NCBI GenBank assembly: GCA_009731375.1
Contig: BJOX01000023.1
Location: 472,942-526,841 of the forward strand
DNA from: Paulinella micropora
Lineage: Eukaryota; Cercozoa; Imbricatea; Euglyphida
Direction: 5' to 3'
Length of the DNA stretch: 53,900 bases
Under the pieces are notes generated by a model, which saw only the letters and a list, made by a program, of their open reading frames with translations, was not told the origin of the DNA and did not search any database. The first letter of the stretch is position 1, and the number at the start of each line of letters is the position of its first letter. Position numbers and translations under genes: made by a program. Below are positions 14,223 to 25,663 of this stretch, piece after piece.

Positions 14223-15455
14223 GAGAAAAAGGAGAGAAAGAGGAGAGAAAGAGGAGAGAAAGAGGAGAGAAAGAGGAGAGAAAGAGGAGAGAAAGAGGAG
14301 AGAACGAGGAGAGAACGAGGAGAGAACGAGGAGAGAACGAGGAGAGAAAGAGGAGAGAAAGAGGAGAGAAAGAGGAGAGAAAGGGGAGAGAAGGGGAGAG
14401 AAAGAGGAGAGAAAGAGGAGAGAAAGAGGAGAGAGAAAGAGGAGAGAGAAAGAGGAGAGAGAAAGAGGAGAGAGAAAGGGGAGAGAAAGGGGAGAGAAAG
14501 AGGAGAGAAAGAGGAGAGAAAGAGGAGAGAAAGAGGAGAGAGAAAGAGGAGAGAGAAAGAGGAGAGAGAAAGAGGAGAGAAAGGGGAGAGAAAGAGGAGA
14601 GAAAGAGGAGAGAGAAAGCGGAGAGAGAAAGCGGAGAGAAAGAGGAGAGAAAGAGGAGAGAAAGGGGAGAGAAAGAGGAGAGAAAGGGGAGAGAAAGGGG
14701 AGAGAAAGAGGAGAAAGAAAGAGGAGAAAGAAAGAGGAGAGAGAAAGAGGAGAGAGAAAGAGGAGAGAGAAAGAGGAGAGAGAAAGCGGAGAGAGAGAGA
14801 GGAGAGAAAGAGAGGAGAGAAAGAGGAGAGAAAGAGGAGAGAAAGAGGAGAGAAGAGAGAAAGAGGAGAGAAAGAGGAGAGAAAGCGGAGAGAAAGCGGA
14901 GAGAAAGAAAGAGGAAAGAAAGAGAAAAGAAAGAGGAGAGAAAGAAAGAGGAGAGAAAGAAAGAGGAGAGAAAGAAAGAGGAGAGAAAGAAAGAGGAGAG
15001 GAAGAGGAGAGGAAGAGGAGAGGAAGAAGAGAGGAAGAGAAGATTAAGAGAAGAGGAAGAGAAGATTAAGAGAAGAGAAAGAGAAGATTAAGACAAGAGA
15101 AGAGAAGAGAAGTCAAGAGAAGAGAAGACAGGAGAAGAGAAGAGGAGAGGAGACAAGAGGAGAGGAGACAAGAGGAGAGAAGAGGAGAGAAGAGGAGAGA
15201 AGATTAAGAGAAGAGGAGAGGAAGAGAAGATTAAGAGAAGAGGAGAGGAAGAGAAGATTAAGAGAAGAGAAAGAGAAGATTAAGAGAAGAGAAGAGAAGA
15301 GAAGACAAGAGAAGAGAAGTCAAGAGAAGAGAAGACAAGAGAAGAGAAGAGGAGAGGAGAGAAGAGAAGAGGAGAGGAGAGAAGAGGAGAGGAGAGAAGA
15401 GGAGAGGAGAGGAGAGAAGAGAAGAGAAGATTAAGAGAAGATTAAGAGAAGAGAA
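14223..15455. repeat. 1.2 kb polypurine tract (GGAGAGAAA...)n
   Basis: Essentially all A and G on the plus strand, with sub-motifs AGAGGAGAGAA, AGGAGAGAGAA, AAGAGAAGATT and AGGAGAGGAG. No gene is seen. Confidence 0.97.
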
Positions 15456-15524
15456 GATACGATAAGATAAGATAAGATAAGATAAGATAAGATAAGATAA
15501 GATAAGATACGATAAGATACGATA

Positions 15525-15556
<32 letters not shown>

Positions 15557-15866
15557 ATAAGATAAGATAAGATAAGATACGATAAGATACGATAAGATAA
15601 GACAAGACAAGACAAGACAAGACAAGACAAGACAAGACACGACAAGACAAGACAAGACATGACAAGACACGACAAGACAAGACAAGACAAGACACGACAA
15701 GACAAGACACGACAAGACAAGACAAGACAAGACAAGACAAGACAAGAAAGATTATAAGATAAGATAAGGTAAGATAAGATAATATAAGATAAGATAAGAT
15801 AAGATAAGATAAGATAAGGTAAGGAAAGATAAGATAAGATAAGATAAGATAAGATAAGATAAGATG
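15456..15866. repeat. (AAGAT)n / (AAGAC)n pentanucleotide array
   Basis: Pentanucleotide repeats with GATAC and GACAC variants. It is the reverse complement of the array at 18,660-19,205. Confidence 0.97.
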
Positions 15867-15897
15867 GGCAAGGGAGTGTGTCCTTGTATGTGTGTAG

Positions 15898-16018
15898 GGA
15901 GGCGCAGAAGTACTTTGTAGAGTTGTATGTGGCTTTTGCCTCATGGCCTGAATGGGACCACTGGAGCGCAGTGCGCATAGACCGAACAAGGTGTACTATC
16001 AAGGAAATATACAAACAT
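15898..16018 (+). other. Exon-like segment [14 protein letters not shown]...[18 protein letters not shown]
   Basis: Follows TGTGTAG and is open in the frame [17 protein letters not shown] then [19 protein letters not shown] second copy at 16,174-16,228 repeats the last part ([18 protein letters not shown]). Of eight base differences, seven are synonymous and one changes Arg to Gln. A more diverged third copy is at about 16,526-16,575. The synonymous bias is direct evidence for protein-level constraint. The family is not recognised and no clear 3' donor is visible. Confidence 0.55.
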
Positions 16019-16025
16019 ATGTATG

Positions 16026-16058
<33 letters not shown>

Positions 16059-16231
16059 TATACATATATATATATAATACATATATATATATAAAAGCTT
16101 ACATATACATATATATATATACATATATATTTATATGTATCTATACATATATGTATATATATATATATATATAGCGCTGTACGCATTGACCAAACCCGGT
16201 GTACTATTAAGGAAATATACAAACACGCACG

Positions 16232-16271
<40 letters not shown>

Positions 16272-16394
16272 TGTATATATACTGTATATATATATACATG
16301 TACATATATGTATATACATATATACATATATATATATATATATCCAGGTGTAGGCGATACATTCCTACTTAAATACATACATAGATACATAGAT

Positions 16395-16427
<33 letters not shown>

Positions 16428-16665
16428 ATATAAATATATAAATATATATATATATATATTTATACTATATATATATATACATATATATACATATATATAT
16501 GTATATATATGTATATGTATATATTCGCTTCCTGGAGCCCAGTGTGCATAGATCGCACTAGGCATAGGCAAATATACATACATACACAGATACATACATA
16601 CATACATACATACATACATGCATACATATATGCATGCATATATACATACATACATAGTACATGTA
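16019..16665. repeat. AT-rich (TA/CATA)n tracts with two exon echoes
   Basis: Mostly TA, ATAC and CA repeats around the echoes at 16,174-16,228 and 16,526-16,575. A small non-repetitive island lies at about 16,345-16,370. Confidence 0.9.
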
Positions 16666-16885
16666 CTGACTTCAAGCGTTTCGTTCTCAACCAATTTTTG
16701 CGTCCGCATGCATACATAAATACATAAATACATACATACATACATACATACATAAATACATACATACATACCATGCATACATACAAACATCGGGAAACTG
16801 TGTCATGGCTTATTCGATAGCTCTTGAAGAGATCTTTCAAACGACACACTGCAAAAGCTACGAAGAAACACACACTTGAAGTCAT
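16665..16885 (+). other. Coding-like island CVMAYSIALEEI, paralogue of 5.64-5.74 kb
   Basis: Two blocks (about 16,667-16,710 and 16,797-16,885), separated by CATA repeats, match the single block at 5,640-5,738 in sequence and frame. No protein family is recognised. Confidence 0.35.
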
Positions 16886-16888
16886 CGT

Positions 16889-17035
16889 TTATTTATTGCT
16901 CACCTCCACACAATGTGGTCAGGTTACCGATAAGAACTACATGAGCGGCGCGCCAAATTTCACGTGTTTTGCGGGCTCGCCGGCCCGGCTCCGGCTCGCC
17001 CGCAAACCACGTCAAATTTTGTGGCTAGCCGCATA
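16889..17035 (-). mobile_element. Palindromic GC-rich element family B, copy 1
   Basis: Contains two nested inverted repeats: an outer ATTTATTGCTCACCTCC...GGTTACCGATAA part, and a GC-rich core gtgttttgcgggctcgccgg facing ggctcgcccgcaaaccacgt. Copies in the opposite orientation lie at 20,651-20,784 and 22,212-22,331. It looks like a short foldback or MITE-type element. Class inferred from structure only. Confidence 0.65.
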
Positions 17036-17384
17036 ATCTAATCTACTATTACCTTCTTACTGTAGGTGGAACCTTGTTGCAGTGGAGCATATGGGACAGC
17101 CTATCTACCAGTTTATGCAAGGTACATACATATCATACATATCTTACATACATGTATACATACATACATACATAGGAAGCTCGAAGTTTGCTCCCGGCGC
17201 TTGCCAGCTGGATTCGGTCTTCTAAAATAATGAGATAAAGTAAGAGAGAATAAAATGAAAAATAAGGATTTTCGAAGAGATATGTTAGGTGAGGCAGGAT
17301 TTAATAAGATAAGATATGTTAAGATAAGGTAAGATAAGATAAGATAAGATAAGATGTTCCTGCCCACCAGTTCACGCAAGGAAG

Positions 17385-17430
<46 letters not shown>

Positions 17431-17500
17431 CTAAGTTTCCCCCCGGCGCTTGTCACTTTGATTCAGTTCTTCTATCGTTTGTCTGTGTTTGTGTTATTTC
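17036..17500. other. Mixed unique DNA with AAGAT and TATC tracts
   Basis: Unique stretches at 17,036-17,115, 17,175-17,300 and 17,430-17,500 lie around (AAGAT)n and (TATC)n. The segment containing cggcgcttg recurs at about 17,197 and 17,444. No gene is seen. Confidence 0.6.
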
Positions 17501-17792
17501 ATGCAATACATTCTAGATACATGATTTGGATTATCACTGTATGTTTCTGTATTTGTATGTATGTATGTATGTATGTATGTATTTCATGCAATACATTCTA
17601 GATACATGATTTGGATTATCACTGTATGTTTCTATATTTGTATGTCTGTATGTATGTATGTATGTATGTATGCATGCATGTATGTATGTATGTATGTATT
17701 TCATGCAATACATTCTAGATACATGATTTGGATTATCACTGTATATTTCTATATTTGTATGTATGTATGTATGTATGTATGTATGTATGTAG
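17501..17792. repeat. TATG arrays with three echoes of the next exon
   Basis: A block of about 60 bp (atttcatgcaatacattcta then gatacatgatttggattatc) occurs three times, ending near 17,538, 17,622 and 17,740. Each contains TAG|ATACATGATTTGGATTATCACT|GTAT, matching the start of the exon-like segment at 17,793. Confidence 0.85.
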
Positions 17793-17828
17793 GTCTTTTA
17801 CGTGCATGACCTGGACTATCATTGGAAG
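17793..17828 (+). other. 36 bp exon-like segment VFYVHDLDYHWK
   Basis: Bounded by GTAG and AAG|GTTTAT. Exactly 12 codons, phase 0 on both sides. The three upstream copies keep HDLDYH, with all four differences in those codons (gac/gat, ctg/ttg, gac/gat, cat/cac) synonymous. Exon status is inferred from splice-like borders and synonymous divergence. The protein is unknown. Confidence 0.5.
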
Positions 17829-18163
17829 GTTTATTTCTATCTTTATCTTTATCTTTTTATCTTGATCTTTACCTTGATCTTGATCTTGATCTTGATCTTG
17901 ATCTTGATGTTGATCTTGATCTTGATCTCGATCTTTATCTTGATCTTTATCTTGATCTTTTTTATCTTTATATCTTTATCTTTATCTTCATCTTTATATC
18001 TTTATCTTTATCTTTATCTGTATCTTATCTTTATCTAAATCTTTATCTAAATCTTTATATCTTTATCTTGATCTTTCTTTATCGTCATCTTCTCTTGCAA
18101 GATCTTGAGAGGCAATCACTTGCGCTGCCTTCATGTATGTATGTATGTATGTATGTATATATG

Positions 18164-18210
<47 letters not shown>

Positions 18211-18301
18211 TGATGTATTTATGTAATTATGTATGTATGTCTGTATATGTGTATGTATGTATTTATGCATATGTAGGTATGTATGTATGTATGTATGTGT
18301 G

Positions 18302-18332
<31 letters not shown>

Positions 18333-18422
18333 TCATGTATGTATGTAATTATGTATGTATGTAATTATGTATTTATGTAATTATGTATTTATGTCTGTAT
18401 ATGTGTATGTATGTATTTATGC

Positions 18423-18453
<31 letters not shown>

Positions 18454-18660
18454 TGTATGTATGTATGTGCATATGTATGTATGTATGTATTTATGCATGT
18501 GTGTATGTGTGTATGTATGTATGTATGTATGTATATATCTTTATCTTTATCTTTATCTTTATTTTTATTTTTATCTTTATCTTTATCTTTATCTTTATCT
18601 AAATCTTTATCTAAATCTTTACGTCTTTATCTTTATCTTTCTGTATCTTCATCTTCTCTT
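17829..18660. repeat. (TTTATC)n/(TTGATC)n and TATG arrays
   Basis: Hexanucleotide repeats of TCTTTA/TCTTGA type, then TATG arrays, then hexanucleotides again. The island at about 18,096-18,137 (cttgcaagatcttgagaggc) is an echo of the exon-like segment at 19,309. Confidence 0.93.
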
Positions 18661-19205
18661 GTCTTTTCTTATCTTATCTTATCTTTTCTTATCTTATCTT
18701 TTGTTTTTTTATCTTTTCTTTTCTCATCTTTATCTTTATCTTTATCTTTATCTTTATCTTTATCTCTTTATATTTATCTCTATCTTTATCTCTTTATATT
18801 TATCTCTATCTTTATCTCTTTATCTTATCTTATCTTATCTTGTCTTATCTTATCTTATCTTGTCTTATCTTATCTTATCTTATCTTATCTTATCTTATCT
18901 TATCTTATCTTATCTTATCTTATCTTATTTTCTTATCTTATTTTATCTTATCTTATCCAATCTTATCTAATCTTATCTTATCTTATCTTATCTTATCTTA
19001 TCTTATCTTATCTTATCTTATCTTATCTTATCTTATCTTATCTTATCTTATCTTATCTTATCTTATCTTATCGTATCTTATCGTGTCGTATCGTGTCGTA
19101 TCGTATCGTATCTTATCTTATCTTGTCTTATCTTATCTTATCTTATCTTATCTTATCTTATCTTATCTTATCTTATCTTGTCTTGTCTTATCTCATCTTA
19201 TCTTA
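18660..19205. repeat. (ATCTT)n pentanucleotide array
   Basis: Pentanucleotide repeats with CGTAT variants. It is complementary to the array at 15,456-15,866, so the two form a long inverted pair about 2.8 kb apart. Confidence 0.97.
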
Positions 19206-19308
19206 TTTCGCGCTGCCGGCCATCCTTATCTCATTTTTTCTTATTTCATCTCATGTCATCTCATTTTCATCTCACTTTTATTTTACATTCTGCCTTATGA
19301 TTTGCAAG

Positions 19309-19370
19309 GTCATTGAAAAGCACCCATTTGCGCTCCCCGCTAGTCACCCCGTGTTCCAAACAACAACAAG
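19309..19370 (+). other. Exon-like segment VIEKHPFALPASHPVFQ
   Basis: Follows TTGCAAG and is open as VIEKHPFALPASHPVFQ before running into CAA repeats. Diverged upstream copies occur at 18,101-18,137 (LERQSLALPS) and 19,206-19,222 (ALPA). Unknown protein. Confidence 0.35.
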
Positions 19371-19720
19371 TACAACAACAACAACAACAACAACAAAGAC
19401 AAAAAGGACGACAACAGCAGCAACAACAACGACGGCAACGACGACGACAGCACCAGCAAGTGAGCACGAGGGACATGCTCCCGAAATCAGCTGCCAACTC
19501 CCAGGTCCATCTACTTACATACATAGATATATGCCTACATCCCTATATGCTGCCTCCTACCTACATACCTACACACACACACACGCGCACACACACACAC
19601 ACACACACATACACACATACATACATACATGCATACATAGATACATAGATACATATATATATATGTATATATATATATACATATATACATATATATATAT
19701 AAATATATATATATACATAT
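19371..19720. repeat. (CAA)n, CA and CATA tracts
   Basis: CAA/CGA repeats to about 19,455, a unique stretch at 19,456-19,560 open on the plus strand, then CA and TA repeats. Confidence 0.85.
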
Positions 19721-19724
19721 ACAG

Positions 19725-19780
19725 GGCCGCTTGAAAATTCCGCTGCCAGCGTTGCCGCGCGAACATGGCCTCACTTACAG
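19725..19780 (+). other. Exon-like segment [19 protein letters not shown] with echoes
   Basis: Bounded by ATACAG and TTACAG|GTAGAT. Open as [19 protein letters not shown] copy of its 3' end, with donor, is at 19,837-19,862. A full but diverged copy at about 20,798-20,856 reads ...PALLYTHGHTD and also ends ACAG|GTAAAT. All three keep the frame and the donor. Unknown protein. Confidence 0.45.
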
Positions 19781-19781
19781 G

Positions 19782-19836
<55 letters not shown>

Positions 19837-19863
19837 CTGCGCGAACATGGCCACACTTGCAGG

Positions 19864-19917
<54 letters not shown>

Positions 19918-19918
19918 C

Positions 19919-20005
<87 letters not shown>

Positions 20006-20125
20006 TAATTATATTTATACGTATATATACATATATATATATATATAATATATATATATATATATACGAATTGATTGAGAAGGATGCGATTAAGTTGGAT
20101 AAATTTTCTATCTATCTATCTAAAG

Positions 20126-20156
<31 letters not shown>

Positions 20157-20480
20157 ATATTTTTTTTAATATCTATATCTATAGCTATATATATATCTAT
20201 ATCTATATCTACATCTATATCTATATCTATATCTATATCTATATCTATATCTATATCTACATCTATATCTATATCTATATCTATATCTATATCGAGATAT
20301 CGATATCGATATCTATATCTATATCGATATCTATATCTATATCTATATCCATATCTATATTATCTATATATATATATATATCTATATCGAGATATCGATA
20401 TCTATATCTATATCTATATCTATATCCATATCTATATTATCTATATATACATATATGTATATATATGTATATATATATAT
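19781..20480. repeat. (GATA)n, TA and (ATATCT)n tracts
   Basis: GATA repeats, AT-rich DNA, then hexanucleotide ATCTAT repeats with embedded gatatcgatatc palindromes. A short unique stretch lies near 20,067-20,110. Confidence 0.95.
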
Positions 20481-20650
20481 ATATGTATGATATCAAAGTG
20501 TTGAAGCCATGTCTTGAAAGCTGAGGTCAAAAGCTTTCTGATGGCTTGCTCAGTATATACGTACATACGTACATACATGCATTCACGCATGCATATAATT
20601 GATTTAGCAGTATTACATCTTAATCATGGATCGTCGAGAATAGTATAGTA
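20481..20650. other. Repeat family H fragment
   Basis: Contains gatatcaaagtgttgaagcc, which recurs in diverged form at about 21,241 and 21,521, so it is a piece of a local repeat family spread over 20.5-22.7 kb. No protein recognised. Confidence 0.5.
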
Positions 20651-20784
20651 TACGGCTACCCACAAATTTGACGTGTTTTGCGGGCGAGCCGGGCCGGCGA
20701 GCCCGCAAAACACGTCCACTTTGGCGCGCCGCATATGTAGGTTTATCGGTAACCTGACCACATGTTGTGGAGGTGACCGATAAA
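20651..20784 (+). mobile_element. Palindromic GC-rich element family B, copy 2
   Basis: Same element as 16,889-17,035 in the opposite orientation, with the longest palindromic core (gtgttttgcgggcgagccgg facing cgagcccgcaaaacacgt). A second stem follows: tttatcggt...accgataaa. Confidence 0.7.
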
Positions 20785-20934
20785 AATTATATCAAAGCTG
20801 GGTGATTTTGAAATTGAAATACCAGCGTTGCTGTACACACATGGCCACACTGACAGGTAAATTTTGTATGTATATTTATCTTACGTACGTATGTATGTGC
20901 ACATGCCAGATCTGGCCAAAGCAAACCATATATT

Positions 20935-20955
20935 ATTTTATTATCATTATTATTA

Positions 20956-21034
<79 letters not shown>

Positions 21035-21040
21035 GTTATT
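20935..21040. repeat. (ATT)n tract
   Basis: Trinucleotide repeat. It is followed by unique DNA at 21,041-21,175 in which no gene is recognised. Confidence 0.95.
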
Positions 21041-21169
21041 AACATTGGACAACAGAGATAGCAGGCAGGACAACGCACCACCATTGCTTTCCGACGTACA
21101 CGAGACAGACCAAAGAAGACAGCACACACAGCAGCACCACACACAACTTGGAACTAAGAAATAGTAGAC

Positions 21170-21778
<609 letters not shown>

Positions 21779-22011
21779 GTGCTTCTCTGTCAATGGCTGA
21801 TGCAAATCTGCACATGCGCCTCCATCGTCTCACCCGTGAGGGGAGTACGAAGAATTGACGATAGGCTCTAATGACACCCCCGCAAAGGCAGTTCCAACAC
21901 TTCCAGACGGACCGGTATGTTCAATGAAAATACTGGTGGCACCGACGGGAATCGAACTGGCGACAGGGCCCAGATGGTAGAACTTGACCACTGGGCTATC
22001 ACGGTGTCCAT
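21779..22011 (-). mobile_element. tRNA-derived SINE with (ATT)n tail
   Basis: Read on the minus strand, the element starts with a tRNA-like head. It has an A-box-like tagcccagtgg, a B-box-like agttcgattcccg, and an acceptor-like pairing of GACACCG with CGGTGCC with one mismatch. A ~150 bp unrelated body follows, and the element ends in TATTATT repeats. This fits the pol III SINE plan: tRNA head, body, simple-repeat tail. It is not a functional tRNA gene, because transcription would run on into the body and the head has mismatches. Confidence 0.75.
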
Positions 22012-22042
22012 AATAATAATAATATAATAATAATAATAATAA

Positions 22043-22081
<39 letters not shown>

Positions 22082-22086
22082 TAGTA
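22012..22086. repeat. (AAT)n tract
   Basis: Trinucleotide repeat upstream of the SINE head on its strand. Confidence 0.9.
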
Positions 22087-22211
22087 ATAATAAGTTGGCC
22101 TGGTTGAAAACTAAATGCGAACCACTCACCCAACTTCAAACTAACTTTTCTCGCTCAATGATATTGTATGGGATATACACTTGCTGAGCACACTATTAGA
22201 ATAGTATATTA

Positions 22212-22331
22212 TGCGGCTAGCTACAAATTTGACGTGTTGGCCCGGCTCGCCCGCAAAACACGTCAAATTTGGCGCGCCGCATATTTAGTTTATCGGTAAC
22301 CTGACCACATTTTGTGGAGGTGACCGATAAA
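22212..22331 (+). mobile_element. Palindromic GC-rich element family B, copy 3
   Basis: Same order of blocks as 20,651-20,784, but with a shorter GC core. It begins cggctagctacaaatttgac and ends ggtgaccgataa. Confidence 0.7.
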
Positions 22332-22525
22332 TTTATTATTATAGATATGTCCGACACTTGTAGATTGGACTCGCAAGATAAGACAAGTTGAGATAAAATC
22401 ATTGACGGCCACTGAATTCAAGATAATATACGATAACCAGTGTTAAGAGAAGACACACCCCCTACTAGTACCCATGAGAAATAGAAAAATAGATAGGTAG
22501 GTAGGTAGGTAGGTAGGTAGATAGC

Positions 22526-22600
<75 letters not shown>

Positions 22601-22788
22601 GTAGGTAGGTAGGGTAGGTAGGGTAGGTGGTTGCTACGATTGATATAGAACGATACGATACCAAAGTTGGCCTGGTTGAAAAGTCAGCCAAGTACATGCA
22701 TTCATACATTCCTGCATGCATACGTGCATACACACACATCAGTTCATTTACTATCTATGCATTAGGCCTCGTTGGGTCATCTGGTCTA

Positions 22789-22855
<67 letters not shown>

Positions 22856-22875
22856 CTATCTATCTGTCTGTCTAT

Positions 22876-22931
<56 letters not shown>

Positions 22932-22964
22932 ATATCTATCTATATATCTATCTATCTATCTACT
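22332..22964. other. Unique fragments, (GATA)n, (CT)n, (TATC)n
   Basis: A unique stretch at 22,340-22,490, then GATA/GGTA repeats, a family-H fragment near 22,630-22,690, and CT, TA and TATC repeats. No gene is seen. Confidence 0.8.
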
Positions 22965-23181
22965 GGGCCCTCTGTAATGGAGGTGGGAGCTCGTTCTGCA
23001 AGGGGCGCTTTATGGAACGAGCCCTGGCCCCGCCTGGTACTAGGGAGCTTTGGTATCGCCTGTATCAGTCCCTTCCGTGCAAACATCACGGCTTAGCTGG
23101 GCATCGGGTTAATACTTTACCCACAGACTTCCTGGTTGACGAAATCAGAAGCTCCTTTTTTCTGACATTAGTCGATATTTC

Positions 23182-23182
<1 letters not shown>
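22965..23182 (+). mobile_element. Interspersed repeat family A, copy 3 (distal half)
   Basis: Nearly identical to the distal half of the copy at 6966-7348, from actgggccctctgtaatgg to ttctgacattagtcgatatt. It is inserted between TATC tracts. Confidence 0.75.
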
Positions 23183-23213
<31 letters not shown>

Positions 23214-23278
23214 GTCTATGTACATTCATACATTCACAGACCCCATCGTACCACCTGGACTTCGGTGCCACTACTGTA

Positions 23279-23352
<74 letters not shown>

Positions 23353-23434
23353 CAGGCCCCATCGGACCACCTGGTCTTCGGTGCCACCACTGTATATCTA
23401 TCTATCGATATATCTACCTATCTATCTATCTATG

Positions 23435-23516
<82 letters not shown>

Positions 23517-23558
23517 CAGGCCCCATCAGACCACCTGGTCTTGGGTGCCACCACTGTA

Positions 23559-23618
<60 letters not shown>

Positions 23619-23661
23619 GATTTACAGGCCGTATCAGACCACCTGGCCTCGGGTGCCACCA

Positions 23662-23732
<71 letters not shown>

Positions 23733-23733
23733 G

Positions 23734-23786
<53 letters not shown>

Positions 23787-24141
23787 CGCTACCCAGTCGC
23801 CGTTTGGCGGCAGGGTGGAATGGATGCCTATGTCTTCGGATATGCAGAGCTGATAGACCAAACATATCTATCCATCTATCTACGTTATGTATGTTATGTA
23901 TGTTATGTATGTTATGTATGTTATGTATGTTATGTATGTATGTATCTATGTATCTATGTATGTATGTATCTATGTATGTATGTATGTATGTATGTCTGTA
24001 TGTCTGTATGTCTGTATGTCTGTCTGTCTGTCTGTCTGTATGTATGTATGTATGTATGTATGTATGTATGTATGTATGTATGCATGTATGTATGTATGTC
24101 AGGCCCCATCAGATCACCTGGTCTCGGGTGCCACCACTGTA

Positions 24142-24204
<63 letters not shown>

Positions 24205-24217
24205 ATATCTATCTATA

Positions 24218-24265
<48 letters not shown>
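23183..24265. repeat. (TATC)n/(TATG)n arrays with five echoes of the DUF393 first mapped exon
   Basis: Islands of about 36-40 bp near 23,239, 23,356, 23,519, 23,628 and 24,103. Each reads (A/T)(P/V)S(D/Y)HL...GATT in the same frame. Four are preceded by CAG and four are followed by GTATAT. They copy the upstream part of the exon at 24,266. The island at 23,786-23,862 is unrelated (PVAVWRQGGMDAYVFG) and unrecognised. Confidence 0.8.
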
Positions 24266-24362
24266 GGCGCCATCAGACCACCTGGTCTCGGGTGCCACCA
24301 CGGTTTTCTACGACGGCTCCTGCCCACTCTGTAACGCAGAAATTGCTTACTATATGCGATTG
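24266..24362 (+). CDS. DUF393/DCC-family protein, first recognisable exon
   Basis: Carries VFYDGSCPLCNAEIAYY, the diagnostic N-terminal DCC motif (D-G-x-C-x-x-C) of the DUF393 thiol-disulfide-oxidoreductase-like family. The two cysteines are the presumed redox pair. The exon ends CGATTG|GTACGT in phase 0. The 5' border is uncertain: the upstream echoes have CAG|GCCCCATCAG, whereas this copy reads ATCG|GCGCCATCAG, so the true acceptor may be the AG at 24,275-24,276. Exons upstream, including the start codon and any targeting peptide, were not found. Biochemical function within this family is poorly known. Confidence 0.8.
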
Positions 24363-24391
24363 GTACGTACATACACGTATATTGTTCCTAA

Positions 24392-24462
<71 letters not shown>

Positions 24463-24654
24463 GTCTATCTATTTTTCTAGCACGCAGTTTAGCATATTAC
24501 GCGCATTACATACTTAAATTCATACACTCGCATGAAATGAATACATCTAAACATGGAAGTCCAAGGTGTGAAACTAATAATAGATATATACGTACACATA
24601 CGTTAGTATAAATATTACATGCATACATACATAGATACATATGCACATAGATAC

Positions 24655-24687
<33 letters not shown>

Positions 24688-24880
24688 CATACAAACATAC
24701 ATACATGCATAGTTAATGTATATTAAGTGCATACATAGAGACATACACACAGCATAGTTAATATATATTACAGGCAAAATATGAACTATGTATGTGTGTG
24801 TGTTTGTATGTTTGTATGTATGTATGTATCTGTGTACGTATCTATGCATGCATGCAATATATATACGTGTGTATAAACAG
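24363..24880. repeat. Intron 1 of the DUF393 gene, microsatellite-rich
   Basis: Starts GTACGT and ends AAACAG. Contains TATC, TA, CATA and TGTG repeats plus short unique AT-rich DNA. Confidence 0.75.
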
Positions 24881-25037
24881 GCCGGGCCGGTCTCATCAGC
24901 CGCGCGCAGTCAGTTGCGGTTTTTTGACCTCTCCGCACATGACCATACCGGCCCGCTGCAGAGCGCTTTTGGCATTTCCATGGAGCAGGCCATGGCCAGC
25001 ATGTTTGTCGTGGATGACCATGGGCACCTACATACAG
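24881..25037 (+). CDS. DUF393/DCC-family protein, second exon
   Basis: Follows TATAAACAG and ends CTACATACAG|GTTATG. It starts in phase 0, matching the end of the preceding exon, and leaves phase 1. It encodes the central part of the domain: RFFDLSAHD, then the GISMEQAMASMFVVDDHG block, which corresponds to the conserved segment ending in a D-x-x-G turn that introduces the helical half. GC-rich codon use contrasts with the surrounding repeats. Two partial copies of its 3' half lie downstream in the intron. Confidence 0.85.
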
Positions 25038-25044
25038 GTTATGC

Positions 25045-25120
<76 letters not shown>

Positions 25121-25161
25121 TGTAGTAGTAGTTGTAGTAGTAGTAGTGATAGTAGTAGTGA

Positions 25162-25223
<62 letters not shown>

Positions 25224-25224
25224 A

Positions 25225-25263
<39 letters not shown>

Positions 25264-25291
25264 GAGTAGTAGGAGTAGTAGCAGTAGTAGC

Positions 25292-25344
<53 letters not shown>

Positions 25345-25511
25345 CTTTTAGCAGTTCCATGGAGCAGGCCATGCAAAGCATGTGATGGGCACCTACATAC
25401 AGGTTATCTTTGTATCTATGTATCTATCCTATCTATCCTATCTATCCTATCTATTTATCCTATCTATCCTATCTATCCTATCTATCTGTCTATCTATCTG
25501 TCTATCTATCG

Positions 25512-25555
<44 letters not shown>

Positions 25556-25558
25556 CAC

Positions 25559-25593
<35 letters not shown>

Positions 25594-25602
25594 CCTATCT
25601 AC

Positions 25603-25663
<61 letters not shown>

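Noticed and set aside
21940-22011. Functional tRNA gene
   Set aside because: A- and B-box-like motifs are present, but the acceptor has a mismatch, the anticodon arm is poor, and a long body with an ATT tail follows. It fits a SINE better.
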